Source: Sinonovacula constricta | Lineage: Eukaryota > Mollusca > Bivalvia > Cardiida > Solecurtidae | DNA: 64,000 nucleotides | Assembly (NCBI GenBank): GCA_007844125.1 | Contig: CM017561.1 | Location: 65,610,790 to 65,674,789, forward strand | Direction of reading: 5' to 3' | Shown here: positions 1 through 10,400 of the stretch, piece after piece | Numbering within the stretch: position 1 is the first letter of the stretch | Layout: each line of letters opens with the position of its first letter | Position numbers and translations under genes: made by a program | Notes under the pieces: generated by a model | Database searches by the model: none | What the model was told of the DNA's origin: nothing | The model's input: only the letters and a program-made list of their open reading frames with translations

Positions 1-551
1 TGAATCACAACAAACCTTACCATGATGGTTTATAATTATTATTTCAACAAGACAACTAAAATGAATACGATTTTTTCCTATTTCATCACCGATTAGGTAG
101 AAATTACTGCTTACTATACAAAATATAGCTACATAAAGGCGGTAGCTACATATTAAAGTATAATATTATTTGTAACATACTATGGGCCGTTTTTTGTACA
201 TGTTTTACCTTCTGTTTAAGTATACACTGGTAAACACGAATGAAGCCACGCCCGTAAATGTTCGTTTTGCCAACGACCTTAAAACTTTGCTACATGTTAT
301 CCTTAAAAGGTGGTATCCGACAGTTTACCTAGATCTTATACATGTTATAATACCTTACCATTCTTGTGGGAAATTTGATTAAATTGCTGCTGTGTTGTAA
401 ATTAAGGTTGTTAACCCCAATTGTTAGACAGTACAAATATTAAAATATATCACTTGTAATATCCATTATTTCCAAAACCAATAAAGAATCACAATGGGGA
501 TTTCGGCTAAAAATAGATATCGACGTCAGAGTTGATAACACGTATTTCCAT
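1..551. other. AT-rich sequence, no gene seen
   Basis: Only a 66-codon open frame without recognisable motifs is present. I see no RNA gene, repeat or regulatory signal I could defend. Confidence 0.5.
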
Positions 552-690
552 GTGATGTGATCTCAGAAGTAAGTGCTCATGTGGTTTTGTTACTTTTAAA
601 ATAACTAACTGTGCAGCGTGGCTGGGATAGACAACACATGTTTATAGTTACAAATGGGAAGTTGTGCTTGACTTTTAATGTGGATGTGAT
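552..690. repeat. Dispersed repeat, copy 1 (pair with 5627-5770)
   Basis: This block aligns in the same orientation with 5627-5770. Shared landmarks in the same order are an ATCTCA-AAGTAAG core, a C(A/G)CGTGG-like step, TGTGC-GCGTGGCT, ACACATGTT and ACAAATGGGA. The copies differ by many substitutions and small indels, so this is an old dispersed repeat. The family is not recognised. Confidence 0.6.
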
Positions 691-854
691 CTTTAAGGCA
701 ACACTGGTTTATTTGGTTGCATGAGAATAGAAAATGGTTCAAACTGTTGGATACCACATATAGTACTGGATTTTAACACTAATCAGAGTGAACATAATAA
801 GCATTTCCTAATCCTAACTTATCTGGTTAAAACTTCAGGCACAGATTTTTCCCG

Positions 855-1262
855 TTAAGACGAGATACGTACCTCCTAATTACGAGATGCATGTCTGGTT
901 ATTACGAAACTTTTTGCCGTTGTGAAAAATATTTAATGTCGTTTATACGAGATATGTATCTTGTTATTACAATTATATATCTTGTAATAACGAGCTACAT
1001 ATCTCGTTAAAAGGTGATGTTATGTTGATAATCGTTAATGTTACGACGAGATAGTATTTTGTTATTACGTGATATTTTCTCGTGAGAAGGAGATATGTAT
1101 ATCTTGTAATAACGAGATTTTTTCTCCCTCTTTATAAGACATGTTTTCTCGTTATTACATGTACGTAGCATTGTCACTTTCTTACGAGATATATAAATCG
1201 TTTATAATAATTATCTCGTTTTAAGCGAAAATAATGAGACAATATCTCGTAAGAAAGTATAT
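855..1262. repeat. Array of palindromic CGAGATAT / ATCTCG motifs
   Basis: Short blocks of CGAGATATNTATCTCGTTATTA type recur in both orientations with variable spacing, so the stretch is full of potential hairpins. The last unit is a perfect 16-bp inverted repeat: CTTTCTTACGAGATAT at 1177-1192 and its reverse complement at 1242-1257. No coding frame runs through. It could be a decayed MITE or palindromic satellite. Confidence 0.7.
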
Positions 1263-1311
1263 ATATATATATTACCATGATGGACATTTTGCGACCTATT
1301 TATGAATTAGT

Positions 1312-1384
1312 ATGAATGTTTTACGGAGTGTACGATATTTTACGGAGTGTTACGAGTGTTTTACGGAGCGTTACGTGTGTTTTC
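1312..1384. repeat. Short tandem repeat, ~19-bp unit
   Basis: TTTTACGGAGYGTTACG-like units occur about three times in succession with small changes. No function is inferred. Confidence 0.6.
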
Positions 1385-3240
1385 ATCCTAACAAATATTT
1401 TTCTTGGTAAGTGTGACATTTCCAATATATCACAATCCGACTAACATCCATTAGGTCATCTTAGCCAAGTGATCGTCTTTTTCGGTAAAGTTATGCTAGG
1501 TTATGTAGTCTGACTTGTTAATATTAATATCAGCTGAAACTGGAGTGTGCTAGTGTGCTTCTTTTATATAATTCTCCCAGTTCTTATAACCACATGTAAA
1601 TGCGCTTGTATCAGCTCGTAAAATCAGTTATGTTATAGTAACAGATTACGGATTCATGCATTCAGTTTGGATTGTCTTGTTTTGATGCGATCAGTTCACA
1701 ATATTGACGAATTGTAACGAAATGCTTACGAGCTGTGTACACAAACAAAAAACAGTGGACAGTAGAAAAACAGATGACATTTCAAAAATTGTCTCTTCGT
1801 TTATTGAAGCATGCGAATGTCTGTGAGTTGTGGCGAGCTCTTTACGGGTACTTGCGATTTGCTACATTTTAGTGATCCGTAAATAGGTGTATGTGAATGG
1901 AGAGTTAATTTCGTGGCATTATATTTTGACATTAAAATAAATTGTAAAAACAACCATTTAGCTATAACACTACTTGTCAGGCGACCACGAAGCTTTAAAT
2001 CCACGTTGATTGAAAACACATCCACAAAATATAAACTTATAGTCATTAGTGTATTATCCTGCACCGTAGAATCTTACCTGTGTGAGTTGTACAATTTTTA
2101 ATGTACAATTTTACATAAAAGTAAAGGAATACAACTGAACATAAATGCCTGCCTAACACAGGTTCCGTACAAAAACATTTTAGTTTCCCCAATACCCAAC
2201 ACATCAGCAAGTTTTCACATCTAATAAATTGCAGACTTTTTATTTTACATTCTTGTCGAGACAATAGATAGAGCGTCCCTGAAGGAGTGTTGTTTATTAT
2301 TTGTATTCTGACCAGTGATCAATGTTGGAGCCAGCAGACAATGCCGGCGTGTAAACAAGAGCTACAACTAATCAAATTATTACAAAATTAAGTCCGTCCT
2401 AAGATCGATCGTCTGTATAACAGGAGATATGGCTTTTGTCTATACTGGTCGTTTTGTTTGTAGTACTCTGTAGCTTGTGTTTTATGTTAAGGATGCTTTC
2501 GGTTAAATGGCATTGAAATGAAAATTGCTTTCTTTGGTGACCTCCCTCCTCCCCCTCCCAAATGATAACACTCTGCTGTGAGGTCACAGCTGGACACTTG
2601 ATGTGTCGTAAAACAAATAGTCACACTTGATGCACCTGGGGTTTTTAAACTGTCATTGGTCACTAACGTTCTAATCCCCACCTCCTTCCTGATACCACTG
2701 TATCCAACTGGCAAGACCCACCCCACCACACCCCTTCTTCGTTTCACCACCTCTTTAACCTCCCGCTGTGATCACAGATAAGCCAAGACATAGCATTAAA
2801 TGGATTTGTAAAACAAACCCCTTCACCTTCAGTCACGTTTAGTGCAGTTCTACGCTGCGTTATGTAATAATTCTAATGTATACCACAACTGAAACAATTA
2901 CTAGCCACGAAGCCAATTGTCTTTCAAAATAATACGTGCGTAACAATCGTGAAAGACCACAAACATATCAAGCAAACGTACTTTTATGTTGAGACACTTT
3001 CTGAATTGAGGCATGTCCACAGGCGTGGAAAGGCTGACTTATATACAGAATGTCCACATTCAATATTCCTTGAAGGTTTATATTTTTTGCTACTCCCGTT
3101 TTCGATTGATACCGTCTATTCCCTTTTGTATAATTGTGCGTACCTTAACGTATGTTTATCTGGAAAACTGTTAGGTTGCTGTTTAATGTGTAAGTATGTC
3201 CCAGTTCTTGTCTGGTCCTACCTCCTAGAACCGAAGTGAA
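1385..3240. other. Intergenic sequence, no gene supported
   Basis: Open frames here are under 100 codons, overlap on opposite strands and carry no family motifs. Nothing else is recognised. Confidence 0.4.
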
Positions 3241-3425
3241 AGGAGCTGCATTGTAGTCAGGTGCGTTGGTTTGTCCGTGTGTCTGTCCGTCTATTGTCGT
3301 GAAATGTCCGCACTATTTCTCGGTTACTTTTGATCAGATTTTGATGAAACTTTAAAGAACTAAAATGGGTACCAAGTCAAGAAAAAAACCTTGGCCGGCG
3401 TAATTTTACATGAATGATGGTCCTT
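3241..3425 (+). repeat. Probable dispersed repeat with a TGTCCGT-rich start
   Basis: It starts with TGTCCGTGTGTCTGTCCGTC, followed by CCGCACTATTTCTCGG, GATCAGATTTTGATGAAACTT and AAAATGGGTACCAAGTCAA. I recognise this order as similar to a repeat seen often in mollusc genomic sequence. I cannot search, so the family call rests on recall. Confidence 0.4.
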
Positions 3426-5145
3426 TGTTTAATTGATGGTGACGGAAGCTGTGGCAAAATAATATCAACGGGTATTTATTTTAATTGATAGAAATTATTT
3501 AATTGTTTCGTATGTTGCATCCAATGTTTATTTGATTGGCCATTTGGTATTTAGTAAGTACTATTTACACAATTTAACTGTTGCAAAACATGAGTCACAT
3601 GAGTCTCTTGAACTCGTAAACACACATGCAGCAACATCATGATATGATTGGGCAATACTGGGTGCAGACAAAATGTTTGTCAGCTGCGTCAAAGTATGCG
3701 ACGTTCGTGAACAACACTTATCCATTTGATGAGCCGACATTCCAGTGTTTCGGATCTGAAGTGGAAACAATGCAAGACAGCTACCAAAACATATTATACA
3801 GTGTACGGAATGGTAACCGCACTTAGTTGTCTAAGTTTTTTACAGTAAAAACATGTAATGCAGCTTTTTTACAAGGATTTTTAGTTATTTACATTAAGCG
3901 ACTTGGTCAAAGAAGGTCACATTTGCAATTTTTTTTCTTTTTCAAGAAAGCAAACCTTTGTTGAACGGCAATAAGTAATGGAATAAGGTATAGCATCTAG
4001 TCTATGTGATGTTGTATATATGTTGCCCTTCAAAAGAGTGTCCTGTCTTTTAGTTGGAAGAATCAAAAGTGTCGTGACGTATTCCAACAATATTAAGCAT
4101 TTTACTCAACAACCTCGTATATCTCCGATCTGTCCATGTGGTTATGTACGTAATATGTACATATCAGTCATACACGATACGCTGATAGGGCCGACAGTGA
4201 CGCAATATTTCAAACACATGGAAGGTTCGGATTGTGTTGTTTACCAAATTGTTTATGACTGACTTAGTAATTATCTTAAAACGACAAAAATAGTTGAAAG
4301 CCGACTCTTTAAATCAACATAGCAAAAGACAATTTTCAAACCAAAAGCAAATGGAAAAGAATACCAGAATCGTTCTCTTTCTCATACATTTTAGATCTTG
4401 GTCGGACACTAACACAAAACAGACCTGACGCAGTCCGAAAATTATCTTTCATTAGGCCTATATGATTTAAGATACCATTTGCTGCCTTGTAAACAGTTAC
4501 AACTGATTCCCATGAGGTAATGAAAGTAACTTTCTAAACCTTTTATACTGTTGATGCAGCTATAAAGTAAATACGCACATAGATTATTGAACTATTGGCT
4601 TAAGAGAATAAAAGTTTAATACCGCAATTACATATACTGACAATTTACCTTGTTTAGTCTTCGCAAACATGTCAATTTGTAATATTCATAACTGTTAATT
4701 GGCTTATGAAGTTCTCAGTTAGGAAGTGAATGAGGCTAATTGCCGGCGTATGCCGGTGCGAAAATAGTATGTTGGAGCACAAGTCAACATATACTGTACC
4801 AAGTGGAAGGTTCCTGTTGTACGAGTGGTTTGAACCTGTGCAACGTCAGTGACAATCCCTGTCCAATCAGTGTTCATTTTAAAGTAACGGGTGTTAGCAA
4901 TGTAAAACAAATCTATATACAAAGCAGACTCGGACAGGTTGTAGATACGATCTTCATTCTTCTCGTGCTTCCCCACCTGAACATCAATCATCGTTGTTGT
5001 TTTTTACAATATTACGTTAACCATGATCCTGATCACACCACCATAAACAGCAGCAGTAGCAGTATCACCATAGTTACAACATCAAAATAAATACCATTCA
5101 TTTATCACTTTTCTTGTCCTGACACCAGCCTAGGGCTTATTAGGG

Positions 5146-5345
5146 TTTCTTAACGTGGTTTAGCAGTTACAACGTCTGACTCAGAATCAGAGGGTACCCG
5201 ATTCGAACCCCAATCAGACCTGGAGATGTTAGTCCTTAGTTATGATTGTTAATCGCACATTTCACATGTAGTTATCTCTTGTGTATGAGTCATGCACAGG
5301 AAGTGGGCAATCGAGACGGGCACCTGAAATTGAAAGAGCATGTTC
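5146..5345 (+). repeat. tRNA-derived SINE-like copy (Leu-CAG-like head)
   Basis: Positions ~5152-5215 fold like a tRNA. A box A-like D arm (TTTAGCAGTTACAACG) is followed by an anticodon arm with 5-bp stem TCTGA/TCAGA and loop CTCAGAA (anticodon CAG), then box B GATTCGAACCC. The acceptor stem does not pair well and unrelated sequence follows, so a SINE head or tRNA pseudogene is likelier than a working tRNA gene. Confidence 0.5.
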
Positions 5346-5626
5346 TATTCCGCTTTAACCAAACAAAGCTCAAGACTTCACCATTTATCTTTTCTGTTTG
5401 TCATTTGAAAGGTTATGGCTGACATGTAACAAAATCCTACCTCTATTTGGCCATAATTTACACAAATAAAACGCATACTTTAGTCTAGACGTAGTCTAAG
5501 TAAAGACGATTTAGAACACCACCTCATTTGTAAAACAGAGTAAAGGGTAAACTACGCCCTAAACGTCCATTCTTTTCAAATCTGCACGATCAGGTTTACT
5601 GCTACAGCGGCTTACTCGGAGTATAA

Positions 5627-5770
5627 TATGACGTCATCTCAAAAGTAAGTTCTCACGTGGTGTTCTTAGTTTAAAAATAGCTAAATGTGCGGCGTGGCTC
5701 AGGAAACAGGAAACACATGTTGGTAAATGACAAATGGGACTTTAAGCTTCACTTTTCATCTAGATGCAGG
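5627..5770. repeat. Dispersed repeat, copy 2 (pair with 552-690)
   Basis: This is the same-orientation partner of 552-690, with the landmarks in the same order. It lies about 5.07 kb from the first copy. The divergence argues against a recent tandem duplication. Confidence 0.6.
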
Positions 5771-6669
5771 GCATTAATAAACAACATTTTGCGAGATCTT
5801 ATCAGGTAACAATAAATAATTTGGTTTATATATAATATCCAAGCTGTCGAATACTATCTCCAGGGCAATCCGTGACGCTTTTTTATTCTTTGCTTTATAG
5901 TAATCTGACGAATAACGGAAGAAGCAATTCATTATAAATGTGAGGAGAACTTTTAGATCCTTAACAAATAGTTTTTTGGTGTGTAAATAATCGACCTAAA
6001 GTGATGAAAGATCCCCTAAGAGGGCTCTTAAGATGTTGTTTTTTTCGTTATCATACAAAATGTAAATGTTTCTTTTAATAAATCGTTTTTCCCATTATAT
6101 CTGTCTACATATTTATGTATTATGGAAATTCCTGTTTGTATTATGTTGAAATACATGTATATATGAAGCTGTCTTTAATATTCAAATTACGACTTTTCTA
6201 CCGACAATGATTTTACAAAAATATATTCATATAAATGCTGTAACAATTTTGGCCGAATAATTTTCCTAAATTGCCGTCTAAACATCAAAAGTTTGACTGT
6301 TAGCAGACTGTTTTTCTAAACGCGACTTGAACACAGAGTGGTCACCTTTTGTTAGATTTCAACTTTTGTTTTCTCAAAAAATATTTTTTTTAATCAGTTC
6401 GAGTTATGAACTTGAGTATATATGAACATGTTGTCCTTTAAACTTTTATAATGTCTTTCTCTGAGGAAAACGTTGAAACTATTATAGCTTTTTTAAGCTT
6501 AACTGCCCTGAACAGCTTCAAACTATGCATGCGGGAAAAAACGTCGTGTACAGGTCACTCATAAACAGTACTTAGCTGTCGAATTTGGCGAAACTATTAT
6601 TTTTTTGAATATGATATCAATGGTCGTGTGGTTAATTGCGCCATGTATTTGCCTTTACCGTACCTTTAG

Positions 6670-6670
<1 letters not shown>
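5771..6670. other. Upstream sequence, no gene supported
   Basis: AT-rich sequence with many T runs and no open frame worth naming. The tetraspanin's first, non-coding exon and promoter could lie here or further upstream, but I cannot place them. Confidence 0.3.
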
Positions 6671-6747
<77 letters not shown>

Positions 6748-6810
6748 TCTCTCTCTCTTTTTCTCTCTCTCTTTCTCTATTTTTCTCTCTCCCCCTCTCT
6801 CTTTCTCTGT
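6671..6810. repeat. (CT)n microsatellite with impure tail
   Basis: An almost pure CT run of about 74 bases (6671-6744) is followed by ~65 bases of CT/TTTCT/CCCCT pyrimidines. Serine/leucine-rich and arginine/glutamate-rich open frames crossing it are artefacts of the repeat. Confidence 0.97.
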
Positions 6811-7368
6811 CTGATACTTGCTGCGAGAAAACTAACATTTTGTTAGTTTATGAACTATGAAGTGCTTATCATTTTAATAGTTGTTTTATAATGTTCCCTG
6901 TTAGCATACGAAGTACTTATCTGACAAAAAATGACAACAGGTTGCACTGAGAAGATAACAGACGATATCTTAGATGACATATGTCTTAAATGTGCATTAC
7001 AAATTATACTCGTTCCACTTGAACCCGGCTTTGTATGTACTGCAAGTGATTAGGACATACGAAGGTAGTAATTAAATCATGGCTTCAATTAAGTCTTGAT
7101 GAAAGACGTATCGTCAGTGATATCTGTTATGTTTAGACTGCATTAGATTGATGCCTTCCGATATACCAGGATTTAATTAGATTCGCGAAGAAAATTAAAA
7201 TAAAAACTTATTTAAACATTTTTTCCATTCTGTTAACACAATGTTAGTGCGTTCACACAACATATAAGCTCACGTATTCTGTTATCTAACTGGTATCGAC
7301 TGATTAATCCACAGCATATACAATGTTCCAAAAGTTATATTGAAGACCTTTTTCGTCCTCTATTGCAG

Positions 7369-7443
7369 ACGGCAGCGATGGGGGTGAGTGGACTCGGTAG
7401 CGTCATCAAGTACGCCATGTTTCTCTTCAACTCAGTCATCATG
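7369..7443 (+). CDS. Tetraspanin coding exon 1 (start, first half of TM1)
   Basis: The acceptor TATTGCAG ends at 7368, nine 5'-UTR bases follow, and ATG is at 7378. The 22 codons read MGVSGLGSVIKYAMFLFNSV then IM, with the Lys-Tyr entry into TM1 usual for tetraspanins. The donor GTGAGT begins at 7444, phase 0. Confidence 0.9.
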
Positions 7444-10400
7444 GTGAGTAAAGTGATCTTATCTACCTGTCGAATAATTATATTATTGAGAAATTCAGCG
7501 TTGTATAAAGTGTTTAACCCATTATTTTAGACAATAAACTGCAAATTATTGTGAAATTTCTATCTCATCAATATCAGGAAGAATGTTAAGTCTAAATTGG
7601 TGATTCTTAATGGAATCAAAACCACGGTCGCTTGCTACGCTCTCTCACATTCGTTTCGTATTTTAGGCAGAACCCCAAATTTAGACACTAACTTATGCTT
7701 AAACGGTAACATCAGTGTTCTTTGTTTTCCATTGAATGTTCATTGTCTAAAGAAATATAATGTAAAATAGTTTATATACTTTTATGATAATTTCAAAACG
7801 GCTACTATACGGTGTTGTAGTATGTAACATGTATTTGATATATGAAAGTAAAACTTATTTTTTATGATTTTTGAGGATGTTCTTTTTGTTACGAATAATT
7901 TGATATACTGATGATCATGAGTGTACAAATTGGAATTACTGCTAACGTTTCGTAACATTTTATTTGCACTATATATAAGTATGATTTGTTATGTAAGTTG
8001 TAATTAAAAAAACGACAAAGTTCTTTTACTTAACTCGATAAAGTGTATTTCTTTTAATATTATTTTTTCCCGTGTGCTTATATTGTAAACATATGTATAT
8101 ATGAACAAAGTGGTTCCTCTCGATTTTAGCTCACCTGAACATATGATCAGGATGAGCTATTGTACTCATGCACCGTTAAGTGTCCGGTGTCCTCAATATT
8201 CTTTAAACGACATCTCCCTGCGCTGCTAACATACATGTACATTCAACTTAACTTTACCAGAAGCTTCAATAGACAAAGCGAATGAAAAATTGTTTAAAAT
8301 TGTTAAGTTAGAAGACCAAGGGCATGGTTATTTACCTATTTCACTGTTAGATAACATTTTGAAAATAATCCACCAAGAAACTACAAAAGCAATACATAGT
8401 ATACATGTGTCCTGCATTGCTTTCTATCCTAATGATTATAACAATATAAAAAAGTGGCGGCCAGGGGCGTGTCCATTTCACATATATGACTTAACAGTAA
8501 AATTAAAAAAGTTTTTGCCTGAATCTATGAGAGCTAGAGACTTGGTTTCTAGTATATGGGTTCTTCATGTGGTCCTATATCGAGAATAATGATTCGTCAA
8601 CAATATAACCACCAGAGGGGTGACCATTTTCCATATATATCTATATAACAAAACTTTAACAGGTTTTTCGTCAGACACTATAAGACATAAAGTCTTGAGA
8701 TATTAACATATTCTTGAGACTGGTCTATGTTATAAGACAGATGAACTGACCTATGTCAATATAGCTGCCAAGGTCGTTGTCATTTTAAATAAATAACTTT
8801 AAAATAAAAACTTGAAAATTTTCTCGTCGAAAACTACACAAGCTTCACCCATAATATTTGGTAAACATATTTCTTGGGCAAATATCTATCACGATTGTTA
8901 AATAATTGAACGACTTAAAAACATGTCCGCCAGGGGAGTGGCCTTCTCCCTCTAATGGCTATAAGGATTGTAAAAACAACAATTAGCCAAATAACGTGGT
9001 CGCCAGGTATTAGGCTAATTACCATCTTTAATGTATGGTCATTTAATAAACATTTGAAACTTCTGGTTATCTAAATGATGTTTAGTGTTCAGTTATCAAT
9101 GTTACACATACATATTATTTAACCATTTCTGGTCGTTTTTAATTGATGATATTTCTAGTAACCAGGTGAACAATGTGGGCCATCATAGTCCTCTTGTTAA
9201 TGGTTTATTCTTACTGTCGATTCGTTTGTTATATTTTTGAATTGAAAATGTAATAAGATTGAACTTGTACAAAAATAACAACTAACATTAAAATGATATA
9301 TGCAGAGTTTTAGGTTTATTTCATGTTTTGACCTTTGTACCGGACCTAAAAGCGCAATCGGTAGAGCGTCGGTTCCAGGTACGGGAGGCCCCGGGTTCGA
9401 TCCTGGGCCGCGACAGTCGTTAAAAATGGTAGTGGTATAGCTCCCTTGCTAATACCCAAGCAAAATAAGGGTAGTCCCACAACTGGTTGGCCTGGTGTCA
9501 GGATAATGTGACCGGGTGTGGTATCAGGTGTCAACGGCATGCTATACACAGTGAAGGCAGCACTATATCTGCTTCAAGTGGACACCGTTTCCAGATAACT
9601 GAAATACTGTAGGTGGGACGGTAGACCCGGCAACGATGTTTGGACCTTTTACATAATAACGACAGACTGATCGACAGGAACCGAAATAATCAAAACTCAA
9701 TAAATGTATCGAAATATCTTTTTGCCATATCGCACGCTTGCTTTAACATTTGCCATTATGTTCTGATGTACCTGTTACTTCACTGTAAACGTATAGAATC
9801 TACAAAAGTGAAGAGATTTGCAGGTTTGAACATTCGCGATGTTCATTTGATCAACAATTGACATTTTACTTTCTTTTTAAGAATTTTATGTAACTTATAG
9901 CATCGTAGACAACACAAGCAACCGCAACAACAACAAAAACAACAACAAATGAAACAAAATAACAGCAATAAAACAAACACATGTGCCCTAAATTGTTTTC
10001 TTATAAGCCACATTTTGATGTCCATATTGTGATCAGAAGAATTCTTGTTACACCATAAGCTCAGTTCAAATGGGGCAAAAATATCGCTGTATCGGCATTT
10101 TAACTATTCTTTAGAACCAGCCGCCAATATTTGACCACTTATGTAATTATCTTGATTATTCTATGAGCAAACTGTAAGCCATAATTCTGTCGCAAATGTA
10201 TGGCTTGATTAATGTGGGTTTTCATCAGTCAGCTTCCAATTCTATACTCAGCAGAAATCTCTATTTTTATATAAAGGATGATATGATGATTAAAAATCAG
10301 AAAAAAAAGTTTTTTGCCATACACTGTCCTATCATTGAAGTAGTAAAACTATTTTCACTAAGAACTAAACGATTTTAAAACAAGGAAGGTTGTACTCAGG

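Noticed and set aside
3626..3826. 66-codon frame with coding-like composition (MQQHHDMIGQYWVQ start)
   Set aside because: No recognised family, no convincing splice sites, and it overlaps an equal-sized frame on the other strand.
4740..5090. 116-codon + strand frame with a 90-codon - strand frame opposite
   Set aside because: No domain, signal or splice context; the serine tail comes from an AGC/CAG-rich stretch. Overlapping opposite frames of this size are expected by chance.
5152..5215. Functional tRNA-Leu gene
   Set aside because: Good anticodon and T arms but no paired acceptor stem and no long variable arm expected of tRNA-Leu; more likely a SINE head or pseudogene.
6605..6860. Ser/Leu-rich and Arg/Glu-rich frames
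   Set aside because: Produced entirely by the CT/GA repeat.
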